The notes: generated from the sequence alone by a model not told the origin. A stretch of DNA of 64,000 nucleotides from Marinobacter sp. ELB17 (GCF_000169375.1 NZ_AAXY01000006.1:1-64000), one strand, 5' to 3'; shown: positions 54,969-64,000, numbered from the stretch's first letter. Program-made: numbers and translations.

Positions 54969-55820
54969 GGTCTGTTGACAATTGCTCGTAAGTCTTTGAA
55001 AGGTAAGAGCAGGCTCGTATAATGAAGTTCCACAACAACAACCATACGAGCCCGCAATGCCCAGATACAGGCTCACAGAGGAGCGGTGGTCCAAGCTAAA
55101 AGAAATATTGCTTCAATTCAGTCTGTATAACAAGGCAGGTCTGCGCAAAACAGTCGAAGGCATTCTCTTCAGAATGCGGACCGGCGTGCCCTGGAGAGAT
55201 CTGCCAGACCATTTCGGCAAATGGAATTCCGTCTACAAAGCTTTCAATGACTGGTCGAAAAAAGGCCTCTGGAAAAAGCTCTTCAACGTGCTAAAAGCAG
55301 ACTCCGATCTGGAGTGGGTCTTCATTGATGGCACCTATGTAAAAGCACACCAGCACAGTGCCGGAGCCGCGGATGGCTACGACGAGAATATCGGTAAAAG
55401 CAGGGCTGGCAACACCTCCAAGCTGCATTTGGCGGTGAATGCTTACGGCCTGCCGGAGGTGTTCACCATCACGGGCGGTCACATCAATGACTGCACTGAA
55501 GCACCAGCACTCATCGAAAAAATTGACGCTGCGCAGGTGCTGATAGCGGATAAAGGCTACGACAGCCAGATAATACGAGACAAGGGAGAAGCCCTCGGAA
55601 TGAGCGTTATTATTCCCAGAAGGAAAAACTCGATAAAGGGAAACAAGGGATTCGACTGGCCGTTGTACAAGCTCAGGCACCTGGTGGAGAACGCGTTTGC
55701 CAGGCTCAAGCAGTATCGGGCCGTCGCCACCCGATATGACAAACTGACTCGTAACTATGAGAGCATTGTGTCATTAGCTTGCGCATTTCTTTGGCTGCCG
55801 ATGTGAATTGTCAACAGACC
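54969..55820. mobile_element. IS5-family insertion sequence, complete (852 bp)
   Basis: The ends are perfect 15-bp inverted repeats, GGTCTGTTGACAATT at 54969-54983 and AATTGTCAACAGACC at 55806-55820. CTAG flanks both sides; it could be a 4-bp target duplication or just the palindromic extension of the ends. It carries a single transposase gene. The left flank is an lpd fragment and the right flank an acyl-CoA ligase fragment. Confidence 0.9.
55057..55806 (+). CDS. IS5-family transposase
   Basis: 249 residues, a single uninterrupted frame. It starts MPRYRLTEERWSKLKEILLQ and has the DDE catalytic region with WVFIDGTYVKAHQHSAGAAD (first D) and AQVLIADKGYDSQIIRDKGE (second D), then the E in LRHLVENAFARLKQYRAVATRYDK, the Y-x2-R-x3-E-x6-K-type signature of IS4/IS5 elements. 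The stop is at the inner edge of the right inverted repeat. Apparently active. Confidence 0.92.
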   Translation: MPRYRLTEERWSKLKEILLQFSLYNKAGLRKTVEGILFRMRTGVPWRDLPDHFGKWNSVYKAFNDWSKKGLWKKLFNVLKADSDLEWVFIDGTYVKAHQHSAGAADGYDENIGKSRAGNTSKLHLAVNAYGLPEVFTITGGHINDCTEAPALIEKIDAAQVLIADKGYDSQIIRDKGEALGMSVIIPRRKNSIKGNKGFDWPLYKLRHLVENAFARLKQYRAVATRYDKLTRNYESIVSLACAFLWLPM

Positions 55821-56618
55821 CTAGTACATTCGATGATCGCCAGTGCCGCCGCGACCCAATCTGCGCCGATCAAGCACAAGGTTTCAGGGCTGATTGCAGG
55901 CGCTGCACCGCCAGCTTCTGTTTTGAAACAGATGGAAGGACTTGGGTTTGAACTAACCCATGTCTACGGACTTACTGAGACATATGGTCCTGCAGCCGTA
56001 TGCGCCAAGCAGGATGACTGGGCTGAACGCACTCTGGAAGAGCGGATCGAACTCAACGGTCGACAAGGGGTGATCTATCCACTGCAGGAGGAAGTCGTTG
56101 TTCTTAATCCGAACACTTTGCAGCCAGTTCCGGCCGATGGTGTGACTGTTGGCGAGATAATGTTCCGGGGAAATATTGTAATGAAAGGATATCTACGTAA
56201 CGAGACTGCAACCGACGAGGCATTTGCAGGCGGCTGGTTTCATACCGGCGATTTGGCTGTAGTGCATGCGGACGGCTACATCAAGATTACTGATCGTTCT
56301 AAAGACGTCATCATTTCGGGTGGTGAGAATATCTCGTCCTTAGAAGTTGAGGATATAATCCAGCGCCATCCTGAAGTCGAAATCGCCGCGGTTGTAGCCA
56401 TGTCGGATGAGAAGTGGGGAGAAGTACCTGCAGCGTTCGTGCAGCTACGTCCCGACAGCTATTTGAGTGAAGAGGAGCTGATCGATTTCTGTCGGGAAAA
56501 TATGAGTCGCTTTAAAGCACCAAAACGAGTCATTTTTGGCAGCCTACAGACCACTTCAACTGGGAAAATACAGAAATTTGCATTGCGTCAGCTACTCGCA
56601 GCACAGGAGTCTAGTTAG
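55821..56618 (+). pseudogene. Acyl-CoA ligase, C-terminal fragment
   Basis: The fragment lacks the N-terminal half. It has VSGLIAGAAPPASVLKQMEG, FELTHVYGLTETYGPAAVC (motif A5 region), DEAFAGGWFHTGDLAVVHAD and IKITDRSKDVIISGGENISS, SLEVEDIIQRHPEVEIAAVV, and ends TSTGKIQKFALRQLL with the catalytic Lys. This is the C-terminal half of an AMP-forming fatty-acyl-CoA ligase. The ATG near 55779 is in the IS, so no natural start is left. Confidence 0.85.
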
Positions 56619-56777
56619 ATATGCCCTGAGGCGAAGTGGTCTATTTAATTGCTAGGTTAATAGCCTGGCCGCTGTCGCACGAACTATCCGATCCGTTCAT
56701 CTATATGGGTTTATCACGGCGATCCAGAAAACAGGATTTGGACATGCAGAAAGCTTTTCGGAATATCATCAGCGCCT

Positions 56778-56915
56778 GGGGGGAACATCGCCTCACTGGA
56801 GGTTGAGGAGATCATTCAGCGGCACGACGATGTCGAACTCGCGGCTATCTTGGAGATGACGAATGCCAAGTGGGCCAAAGTTCTTACCGCCTCGATGCAA
56901 ATTTTTCAGGCTTAG
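56778..56915 (+). pseudogene. Second acyl-CoA ligase remnant
   Basis: Reads GNIASLEVEEIIQRHDDVEL, then AAILEMTNAKWAKVLTAS and a stop. It matches the SLEVEDIIQRHPEVEIAAVVAMSDEKWGEV segment of the fragment just upstream, so it is the remnant of a second, related ligase or a tandem duplication. The surrounding 379-bp gap holds nothing else recognised. Confidence 0.65.
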
Positions 56916-56997
56916 TGAATTGGGAACAAGGGGTTGAACACAGCAGGGTGGTGGCGGTCTGGTATTTACATCTGCAGCGTTTATAGTATCGCTAAAC

Positions 56998-57978
56998 GTG
57001 TCACTTGATCGTGCCGGTGTCCCTCAGCCCTTCTTCCGAGTATTGGTAATGTTACGACTTCCGCCCCTGATTGCATTGTCCTGTTTTGAGGTTGCCGCAC
57101 GAACCAAAAGTTTTGCTAAAGCAGCTCAAGAACTCAACGTCACACCGGCGGCTATCAGCCACCAGATCAAGGCGCTTGAGGAGTATCTTGGTGTTGCGCT
57201 GTTCGTTCGCCACCACCGGCAGGTCAGCCTAACCCCGGCCGCGTGTACGGCACTGCCGGAGCTGCATGAGGGGTTTCAGATCTTGGGTCGTGCGGTGGAC
57301 CATATCCGCTCCTACGGCGAAGAGCGCCTGATTGTTACCGTGTGCTCCGAGCCCCTATTCGCCACTAAGTGGATCGTACCGCGTCTGCATCGTTTTTACG
57401 CCATTTGCCCAGCCGCCGAGGTGCGCTTGCAGGCGAGCTTGAATACTGTAGATCGGGCCCGTGACAGCATCTTCAGTGTGGCGGATCTCAAACGCGCCGG
57501 CATCGACGTTTCCGTGCGCCTCGGCTACGGAAACTACGCCGACGTCAAGCCGCAACGGCTGATAGGGCTAGAGCTGGTACCAATGTGCGCTCCCGAACTG
57601 GCTACCTCCGTGACCGGACTCGATACATTGCGCCGGCTGCAATTACTGTGTGATAACACTGTTACCCGCTTCGACGAGTCCTGTGGCTGGAAAGAGTGGT
57701 TCAAGCAGCAGAGTTCCGAAATTGGCGCGTTGCGGGAACGACGGTTTGGAAACGGGCTGCTGGCGCTAGAGGCGGCCGTAAACGGCCAAGGTGTTCTGCT
57801 CGGCAGTCGGGATCTACACCAGGCTGAGCTCAGTGCTGGGAAGCTAGAGTTGGTAAGTGATAGTCCACTGACCTGTGAACAGGCGTATTACGTGGTCAGT
57901 GCGGGCCTAGACCAAGAGCGATCAATCACCAGACAGTTTCGTGAATGGTTGCTGGATGAGGCGAACAATCCTGCTTAG
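56998..57978 (+). CDS. LysR-family regulator (GcvA-like)
   Basis: 326 residues in the longest frame. The family core begins with LRLPPLIALSCFEVAARTKS then FAKAAQELNVTPAAISHQIKALEEYLGVALFVR, the LysR helix-turn-helix. The C-terminal periplasmic-binding-like effector domain has RLIVTVCSEPLFATKWIVPRLHRF and RLGYGNYADVKPQRL. This pattern is that of GcvA/AmpR-type activators. GTG at 56998 may not be the true start; the ATG at 57049 gives the usual family N terminus. Target unknown. The nearby dgc cluster is a possible target. Confidence 0.88.
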   Translation: MSLDRAGVPQPFFRVLVMLRLPPLIALSCFEVAARTKSFAKAAQELNVTPAAISHQIKALEEYLGVALFVRHHRQVSLTPAACTALPELHEGFQILGRAVDHIRSYGEERLIVTVCSEPLFATKWIVPRLHRFYAICPAAEVRLQASLNTVDRARDSIFSVADLKRAGIDVSVRLGYGNYADVKPQRLIGLELVPMCAPELATSVTGLDTLRRLQLLCDNTVTRFDESCGWKEWFKQQSSEIGALRERRFGNGLLALEAAVNGQGVLLGSRDLHQAELSAGKLELVSDSPLTCEQAYYVVSAGLDQERSITRQFREWLLDEANNPA

Positions 57979-58009
57979 GTACAAACCGAGCAAGTCCACC
58001 ATAGAAATC

Positions 58010-58192
58010 ATGCGTATCGGCGTCGATTTACCAAAAAATGTGTTCGAAGTTTTCGGTGCTGATAAACACGAGAATGTACTGCTGCGAAAAGCCCTTGCAC
58101 GAAAAAAAATGTTGGAGTTCTTCAGCCAACTAGTGTCCTTCCTAGCTCCGAGTATTGCATCGTCTTACAAGTATTCCCCTCTGCCAGCCTAG
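58010..58192 (+). mobile_element. IS110-family transposase, N-terminal remnant
   Basis: It begins MRIGVDLPKNVFEVFGADKH then ENVLLRKALARKKMLEFFSQL, the DEDD-type IS110 N terminus (GVDxxKNVFxVHG). The frame then loses family resemblance after about 45 residues and stops at 58192. No matching C terminus lies nearby. Confidence 0.65.
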
Positions 58193-58383
58193 ACACAATA
58201 TCCAGCTTCGACAGGGGACAATAATCATTTGGATCTTTTTCAACAGGTGCTGCTTAGTAACTGTTAATGCGTCTTGTCAACCCAGTTGTGTGCGGTGGAC
58301 GAGTCATGTTTCGTCCACCGCGCAAAGGGTGTTGCTAGTACTCAGAGAGTCCCGTTACTTGGGTAAATCGGGTGATAGCCCTA
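58193..58383. other. Stretch after the IS110 remnant, with a strong hairpin
   Basis: The only structure seen is the inverted repeat GCGGTGGACGA (58292-58302) and TCGTCCACCGC (58311-58321), a perfect 11-bp stem with an 8-base loop. It lies about 60 bases beyond the 3' end of the BCCT remnant and could be its old terminator, although no T-run follows. Confidence 0.5.
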
Positions 58384-60057
58384 TCAACCTGCGGCAGGCA
58401 CTGCCGCCCGCTTTTTCGCTTCCCTGGCGAAAACGTTGGGCGCCCTTTTTCGTTTGATCGCCAGCAGCTTTTGCTCGTGTCGTAAGCCTTTGGCCAGGCC
58501 CACACACATTACCAGCAGCACGATGGTAAACGGCAAACCGGTCGTTACCGAGCCCGCCTGCAAAGCCGTCAAGGCATCGGCGCCGCCAATCGTCAACAAT
58601 GCGGCCGCAATCACGCCTTCCAATGTCGCCCAAAACACGCGTTGTGCCGTTGGTGAATCGGTTTTGCCGCCTATCGATGACCAATGAGCCAGAGTCGGAG
58701 GAGGTCACGAAGAATACCAGCACCAGCACAATCGCCAGGACAGACGTGATTCCTTACAGCGGCAGGTTCTCCAGCATCTGAAACAGGGTCAGTGAAGAAT
58801 CGCTGATGCCATCGGCCAGGGCACCAACGCGTGCTTTTGTCTGTGCTAGTCCATTGCCACCAAAGGCACTCATCCAGACGAACGTTACCAGGGTGGGTAC
58901 GATGAGAACGGTGGTGAGAAATTCCCGAGCCGTACGACCCTTGGAGATGCGCGATAAACATGCCGACAAAGGGTGACCAGGAAATCCACCAAGCCCAATA
59001 GAAGATGGTCCAGCCGTGATAAAAGGTTTCATCCTCACGGCCGACTGGGTTGCTGAGCGGCAGGAAGTATTCGGCATAGGCCACGAATGTGGTGCCCAGG
59101 GTGCTGAGAAAAGTCATTAAAGATCCGGCAAAAATGACAAACAGCAACAGTGCGGCCGCCAGAACCATGTTGATGTTGCTCATTAGCTTGACCCCGCCAT
59201 CAAGGCCGCGCGTCACCGAAAAAAGCGCGACGGCGGTGACAACAACGATGATGCCCGTCTGTGTGCCCAGATCGGCAGGAATCCCGAACAGGTAATTCAG
59301 ACCGCCGGCGGCCTGTTGTGCGCCGAAACCGAGGGAGGTGGCCGGGCCAAAAATAGTAGCGATGACCGCCGTGATATCGATGATATTACCGATGGGTCCG
59401 TATATCCGATTGCCAAGCAAGGGGTAAAAGGTCGAGCGTATCGTCAGCGGCAAACCCTTATTATAGGTAAAAAACGCCAGCGCTAACCCAACTACGCCAT
59501 AAATCGCCCATGGGTGCAGCCCCCAGTGATACATCGTCGCTGCCATGGCGGCGCGCTCGGCTTCCACGGTGCCACTGGCAATGTTCAGCGGAGAGCCGTA
59601 CCACTCGGTATAATAGCCAATAGGCTCAGCCACGCTCCAGAACATCAGGCCAATGCCCATGCCCGCTGCAAACAATATGGCAAACCATGAAGAGCGGCTG
59701 TAATCCGGTTTGGCCGTGTCACCACCAAGCCGGATTTTGCCTACAGGGAGTACAATCAGGGCCAGGCAAAACACCACGAAAATGTTAACGCTGGACAAGA
59801 ATAACCAGTCAAAAGTATTGATTGACCAGATGCGCGCCGCCATTAACATCTCGCTGGCAGATGCGGGGAAGAACAACGAGCCGGCAACGAATACCAAAAT
59901 AAGCAAAGCGCTGGTCAGAAAAACGGGGGTTATGAAGTTCCAGCCCCAGGGGGTGGATGTTGTGTTGTCCTATCTCGTGTTCGGTATCGTAAACCGCTTC
60001 CAGTTCTTTTAACGTTTGCAATTGCTGTGTCTCATTGCCCTTGATGTTGCCAGCCAT
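58384..60057 (-). pseudogene. BCCT-family (betaine/choline/carnitine) transporter with several frame lesions
   Basis: The start is MAGNIKGNETQQLQTLKELE at 60057. Near 59900 the frame changes, then 411 codons of BCCT sequence follow, with AKPDYSRSSWFAILFAAGMG, MFWSVAEPIGYY and YHWGLHPWAIYGVVGLALAFF (WGxHxW). TIFYWAWWISWSPFVGMFIA, the family signature, follows. Frame shifts near 58950; then FVWMSAFGGNGLA and ENLPL, an in-frame TAA at 58754-58756, then GITSVLAIVLVL and FVTSSDSGSLVID, another shift near 58680, and VFWATLEGVIAAALLTIGGA. Full length, but at least three shifts and one stop. Confidence 0.85.
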
Positions 60058-60360
60058 TGTGGAGCCTCCTCTTCATTATCGTTCGGCGTGCGACAGACCG
60101 TCGCCGTAGCAGGTACAGAAAACCACATTGCCGCAAGATCAGTCAGTCCGCGGGCGACTGACACGGGTCTCACTGCGACGGGGAAGGCGAGCGCCTGGAG
60201 TCAGATACCGCAGTGCCAACGGATGATGCGATCCCGCCGATTCAGGTGGGCGCTGATTCGCGCATGACGTTTTTGGGATTCTTTCGGTCGCAATCAGTCA
60301 ATTTGGCAGATAGGGAGGACGCTATGCTGCGGCTATAACGTCTAATGTCTGGAGCCGACA
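60058..60360. other. Divergent promoter region between BCCT remnant and dipeptidase
   Basis: No gene seen. It must contain the promoters for both divergent genes. No clear inverted repeat or regulator motif was found. Confidence 0.4.
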
Positions 60361-61443
60361 ATGTCCCCCATCAACCTGCATTCCACTGCCGATTTGCACA
60401 GCAATGCCATCATTATTGATGGCTTGATCATCGCGAAATGGAGCCGTGCGCTCTTTGAGGATATGCGCAAGGGTGGGCTGACCGCCGCCAACTGCACGGT
60501 ATCAGTTTGGGAAGATTTTCAGGGGACGATTGACAACATCGTCATGGTCAATCGGCTCATGCGCGACAGCGCCGACCTGGTACGCCAGGTTCATACCACC
60601 GAGGATATTCGGCAGGCCAAGCGCGAAGGCAGGACTGGCATCATCCTCGGCTTTCAGAACGCACACGCCTTCGAGGACCAGATCGGCTACGTCGAGATAT
60701 TCAAGCGCCTCGGGGTGGGTATTGTGCAGATGTGCTACAACACCCAGAACCTGATCGGCACCGGTTGTTACGAGCGCGATGGCGGCTTGTCCGGATTTGG
60801 CCGCGAGGTGATTGCCGAGATGAACCGGGTGGGCATCATGTGCGATCTGTCTCACGTCGGGGCGGTCACGTCTGAAGAAGTCATCCTCGAATCGAAAAAA
60901 CCTGTTTGTTATTCCCACTGTCTACCGGCCGGTCTTAAACAGCATCCGCGCAACAAGACCGACGCGCAGCTCAAGTTCATCGCCGACCGTGGCGGTTTCG
61001 TCGGCGTGACCATGTTCGCGCCCTTCCTGAAGAACGGCATCGATTCCACCGTTGACGATTACTGCGAAGCGATTGGCTACATCATGAATATCGTCGGCGA
61101 AGACGCAATTGGTATCGGCACCGATTTCACCCAGGGTCATGGCCCCGAATTCTTCGACATGCTCACCCACGATAAAGGCTATGCCCGGTCCCTGACCGAA
61201 TTTGGCAAGATTGTTAACCCGCTGGGCATACGCACCGTGGGGGAATTTCCCAACCTCACTGAGGCGCTGCTCAAAAACGGATTTTCCGAACCTCAGGTTC
61301 GCAAGATCATGGGCGAAAACTGGCTGCGGGTTCTTGGCGACGTCTGGGGTACGGAACATAGTCAAACGCAGGAGTCTGGCGCTGAATTGGCGTCCGAGCA
61401 GGTCGTCGCGACGAGTGATGCTGAGTTAGCTTTTCAGGGCTGA
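60361..61443 (+). CDS. Dipeptidase-like (peptidase M19) of the dimethylglycine cluster
   Basis: 360 residues. It is like membrane/renal dipeptidases: IIIDGLIIAKW at the start (the usual D-x-H is altered; IDG remains), GIILGFQNAHAFED, GIMCDLSHVGAVTSEEVI (metal-binding H), PVCYSHCLPAGLKQHPRNKT (His) and IGIGTDFTQGH. In Pseudomonas a homologous gene precedes the DUF5943 and dgcA genes. The altered first zinc motif suggests that the substrate or reaction may differ from classical dipeptidases. The 3' end carries a low-complexity tail (QESGAELASEQVVATSD). Confidence 0.85.
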   Translation: MSPINLHSTADLHSNAIIIDGLIIAKWSRALFEDMRKGGLTAANCTVSVWEDFQGTIDNIVMVNRLMRDSADLVRQVHTTEDIRQAKREGRTGIILGFQNAHAFEDQIGYVEIFKRLGVGIVQMCYNTQNLIGTGCYERDGGLSGFGREVIAEMNRVGIMCDLSHVGAVTSEEVILESKKPVCYSHCLPAGLKQHPRNKTDAQLKFIADRGGFVGVTMFAPFLKNGIDSTVDDYCEAIGYIMNIVGEDAIGIGTDFTQGHGPEFFDMLTHDKGYARSLTEFGKIVNPLGIRTVGEFPNLTEALLKNGFSEPQVRKIMGENWLRVLGDVWGTEHSQTQESGAELASEQVVATSDAELAFQG

Positions 61444-61513
61444 CGCCCAGTTATGGCGTCCGTAACGATCCTGAAAATCACCGGGGGTGGAAAATGATGC
61501 GAGGCGAGCGACC

Positions 61514-62047
61514 ATGACGACAATGGCACCAGAACTGCCTATCGAGGTTGATAAGGAAACCGGCGTCTGGACAACCGATGCGTTGCCTATGCTTTACGTT
61601 CCGCGCCACTTTTTTGTCAATAATCACATGGCGATCGAGCAGGAAATAGGCGCTGTGCGTTATGCCAAAATTCTCTACCACGCTGGTTACACATCGGCAT
61701 GGCACTGGTGTGAAAAGGAGGCTGAGTTGCACGGCCTGGAAGGTGCAGCCGTGTTTGAGCATTACATGCTGCGCCTTTCGCAGCGTGGCTGGGGCCTGTT
61801 CACCATCGAGACGTTCGATCTTGAGCAGGGGGTCGCACGCGTCCGCCTGGACCACAGTGCCTTTGTGTACGTCTACGGAAAAGTCGATCGCAAGGTCGAC
61901 TATATGTTCACCGGCTGGTTTGCCGGCGCCATGGACCAGATTCAGCAAGCGCGGGGGCATTCGTTGCGAACCCGCGCTGAACAGGTCCAGAGCGCGGCGG
62001 AGCCTGGCTGCGACCACGGCATATTCATCGTTCAGCCCCTGAGTTAA
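61514..62047 (+). CDS. DUF5943 family protein of the dimethylglycine cluster
   Basis: 177 residues from the ATG at 61514, placed after GAGGCGAGCGACC; the ORF is open further to 61487. Segments include YVPRHFFVNNHMAIEQEIGA, YHAGYTSAWHWCEKEAELHG and FVYVYGKVDRKVDYMFTGWFAG. It matches the gene found between the dipeptidase and dgcA in Pseudomonas. A DUF5943/V4R-like fold is likely. Function unproven. It lies 11 bases before dgcA, so it is in the same operon. Confidence 0.85.
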   Translation: MTTMAPELPIEVDKETGVWTTDALPMLYVPRHFFVNNHMAIEQEIGAVRYAKILYHAGYTSAWHWCEKEAELHGLEGAAVFEHYMLRLSQRGWGLFTIETFDLEQGVARVRLDHSAFVYVYGKVDRKVDYMFTGWFAGAMDQIQQARGHSLRTRAEQVQSAAEPGCDHGIFIVQPLS

Positions 62048-62057
62048 GGACGTTACC

Positions 62058-64000
62058 ATGGCTTTCGAGGCGTTGTTCAAACCCATCCAGATTGGCACCC
62101 AGACTATCCGCAACCGCGTGGTCAGTACCGCCCACGCCGAGGTTTATGCAACCGATGGTGGCATGACCACTGAGCGCTACGTGCGCTATTACGAAGAGAA
62201 AGCCAAAGGCGGCTGCGGTCTGTGCATTTGCGGGGGCTCGTCGGTCGTGTCCATCGACAGTCCTCATAACTGGTGGAGTTCTGTAAATCTGGCCACCGAT
62301 CGCATCATTCCCCACTTCCAGAACCTGGCGGACGCCGTGCACAAGCATGGCGGCAAGATCCTGATCCAAATCACCCATATGGGCCGCAGGTCCCGCTGGG
62401 ATGGTTTCGACTGGCCTTCGCTCGTGTCGCCATCGGGTATACGTGAACCGGTCCATCGCGCGACCTGCAAGACCATCGAAGAAGAAGAGATCTGGCGCAT
62501 CATTGGTGATTTCGTTCAGGCGGCGCGACGGGCGAAGGCTGGCGGCCTGGACGGCGTTGAACTATCGGCCGTGCACCAGCACCTGATCGATCAGTTCTGG
62601 AGCCCGCGTGTCAACAAACGTACTGACAAGTGGGGCAAGACCTTCGAAGACCGCATGCGTTTCGGTCTTGAGGTTGTAAAAGCGGTTCGCGCCGAAGTCG
62701 GTATTGATTTCATAGTTGGCCTGCGCATCTGCGGCGACGAGTTCCATCCCGATGGCCTCAGTCATGACGACATGAAACAGATCGCGGCCTACTACGACGC
62801 GACTGGCATGGTCGACTATTTCGGCGTGGTTGGCTCCGGTTGCGACACCCATAACTCTCTGGCGAACGTGATTCCGAATATGTCTTACCCGCCCGAGCCG
62901 TTTCTGCACTTGGCTGCGGGCATTAAAGCAGTCGTCAGTGTGCCGGTGATCCATGCCCAGAACATCAAGGATCCGAATCAGGCGCAGCGCATACTGGAGG
63001 CCGGCTACGTTGATCTGGTGGGGATGACGCGGGCGCAGATTGCCGACCCGCATATCGTCAATAAAATCAAATTGGGGCAGATAGACCAGATCAAGCAGTG
63101 CGTGGGTGCCAACTATTGTATCGATCGGCAGTACCAGGGGCTGGATGTGCTGTGCATCCAGAATGCGGCAACCTCGCGTGAATACAAGGGCCTGCCACAT
63201 ATCATAGCAAAGAGTACGGGTTCCCGGCGCAAGGTGGTGGTCGTGGGCGGCGGTCCTGCCGGCATGGAGGCGGCGCGGGTGGCTGCCGAGCGGGGTCATG
63301 CTGTGACGTTGTACGAGGCGAGCCCTGCACTCGGCGGACAGATCACCATAGCGTCCAAGGCGCCGCAGCGCGATCAGATTGCCGGTATCACCCGCTGGTT
63401 TCAGCTTGAACTGGCCCGCCTCAACGTCGAAGTATGTCTCGGCGTACGAGCGGACGAAGGCGTGCTCGATATGCGTCCAGACATTGTGATCGTCGCAACC
63501 GGCGGCACGCCTTTCCTGTCGCAGGTGCCCGAATGGGGTGCCGAAGACGGCCTCGTCGTCAGTACCTGGGACATCCTCAACGGCGTTGTCGCGCCCGGCA
63601 AGAATGTGCTGGTGTACGACACAATCTGCGAATTCCCCGGCGTATCGGCGGCCGATTTCCTCTCGGAGAAAGGTGCCCAGGTCGAGATCGTGACCGACGA
63701 CATCAAGCCCGGCGCGGCCGTTGGCGGCACCAGCTTCCCAACCTACTACCGTAGCCTGTACGCCAAGGAGGTGATCATGACCTCCGACCTGATGCTGCAG
63801 AAAGTCTATCGCGAAGGCGACAAGCTGGTGGCGGTACTCGAAAACGAATACACCGGCGTTCAGGAAGAGCGGGTAGTCGATCAGGTGGTGGTCGAAAACG
63901 GCGTACGACCCGATGAAGCGCTGTACTACGCGCTCAAGCCGCGCTCGCTGAACAAGGGCCAGATCGACCTTGAGGCGCTGTTTGAAATCAGGCCGCAACC
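62058..64000 (+). CDS. dgcA: Dimethylglycine demethylation protein DgcA, FMN/iron-sulfur oxidoreductase (cut by window end)
   Basis: The frame is open from 62058 to the window end (about 647 residues of roughly 690 expected). The N-terminal old-yellow-enzyme TIM barrel has FEALFKPIQIGTQTIRNRVV, GGKILIQITHMGRRSRW, GLDGVELSAVHQHLIDQFWS and VDLVGMTRAQIADPH. The iron-sulfur region has CVGANYCIDRQYQGLDVLC, then the FAD/NAD fold VVVVGGGPAGMEAARVAAER. The order matches TMADH/DgcA-type proteins. With DgcB and electron-transfer flavoproteins (outside the window) it converts dimethylglycine to sarcosine. Confidence 0.93.
   Translation, partial: MAFEALFKPIQIGTQTIRNRVVSTAHAEVYATDGGMTTERYVRYYEEKAKGGCGLCICGGSSVVSIDSPHNWWSSVNLATDRIIPHFQNLADAVHKHGGKILIQITHMGRRSRWDGFDWPSLVSPSGIREPVHRATCKTIEEEEIWRIIGDFVQAARRAKAGGLDGVELSAVHQHLIDQFWSPRVNKRTDKWGKTFEDRMRFGLEVVKAVRAEVGIDFIVGLRICGDEFHPDGLSHDDMKQIAAYYDATGMVDYFGVVGSGCDTHNSLANVIPNMSYPPEPFLHLAAGIKAVVSVPVIHAQNIKDPNQAQRILEAGYVDLVGMTRAQIADPHIVNKIKLGQIDQIKQCVGANYCIDRQYQGLDVLCIQNAATSREYKGLPHIIAKSTGSRRKVVVVGGGPAGMEAARVAAERGHAVTLYEASPALGGQITIASKAPQRDQIAGITRWFQLELARLNVEVCLGVRADEGVLDMRPDIVIVATGGTPFLSQVPEWGAEDGLVVSTWDILNGVVAPGKNVLVYDTICEFPGVSAADFLSEKGAQVEIVTDDIKPGAAVGGTSFPTYYRSLYAKEVIMTSDLMLQKVYREGDKLVAVLENEYTGVQEERVVDQVVVENGVRPDEALYYALKPRSLNKGQIDLEALFEIRPQ

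Noticed and set aside
54965..55824. CTAG on each side of the IS as proof of a clean 4-bp target duplication
   Set aside because: CTAG is palindromic and continues the terminal inverted repeats, and the flanking genes are unrelated, so it is ambiguous.
62562..63998. 478-codon open frame on the minus strand
   Set aside because: It is antisense to dgcA, which is intact on the plus strand with flavin and iron-sulfur motifs; a high-G+C shadow frame.

Overview
The window looks like chromosome or a large integrated island of a gammaproteobacterium, probably a marine or halophilic one of the Marinobacter/Halomonas/Pseudomonas type. The evidence is the fused nuoCD in a 13-gene complex I operon, the dipeptidase-DUF5943-dgcA order at the right end (the dimethylglycine-catabolism order known from Pseudomonas), a BCCT osmolyte transporter, and the Cus-type copper/silver efflux genes. 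No lineage-specific RNA gene was seen, so the genus is inference.

1-18.9 kb is a metal-homeostasis island. It holds the end of a CopA-like ATPase, a DUF302 protein, Met-rich and Met/His-rich secreted proteins, a beta-propeller protein with a DMT permease, YHS/DUF5676 membrane genes, two paralogous small exported peptides, a manganese riboswitch with mntP, a CDF exporter with its CsoR/RcnR-type repressor, a DUF411 protein and the complete cusCBA efflux operon. Six promoters here share an 11-bp-period direct repeat, TTCAG-N6-TTCAG (or its complement), which ties the exported proteins and cusCBA into one probable copper/silver regulon. The regulator itself lies outside the window.

18.9-38.6 kb is a mosaic of working genes and many broken ones. 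Apparently intact are a TetR-controlled ABC/adaptor efflux operon with a 46-bp palindromic operator, sdhB, a Crp/Fnr regulator, an HMA metal chaperone, a 6-phosphogluconate dehydrogenase, an AhpD-like protein behind a 35-bp palindrome, a cytochrome c, a helical protein of unknown role and sdhC. Broken are a cytochrome P450, a TDT-family transporter (one amber codon), a Cd/Zn-type ATPase, norD, sdhD, a second sdhB, three pieces of acnA, and cytochrome c, Crp and Yip1 fragments. Repeated pieces of gnd and acnA show that the block was duplicated, rearranged and is decaying.

38.8-53.9 kb is a complete, tightly overlapped nuoABCDEFGHIJKLMN operon (proton-pumping NADH:quinone oxidoreductase), intact throughout and apparently higher in G+C by eye.

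53.9-60.1 kb is a second decayed zone. It contains an IS66 remnant, an lpd fragment and an acyl-CoA ligase fragment joined by a complete IS5-family element, a second ligase remnant, a LysR regulator, an IS110 remnant and a BCCT transporter broken by several lesions. 60.4-64 kb carries the intact dipeptidase, DUF5943 gene and dgcA (cut by the window edge).
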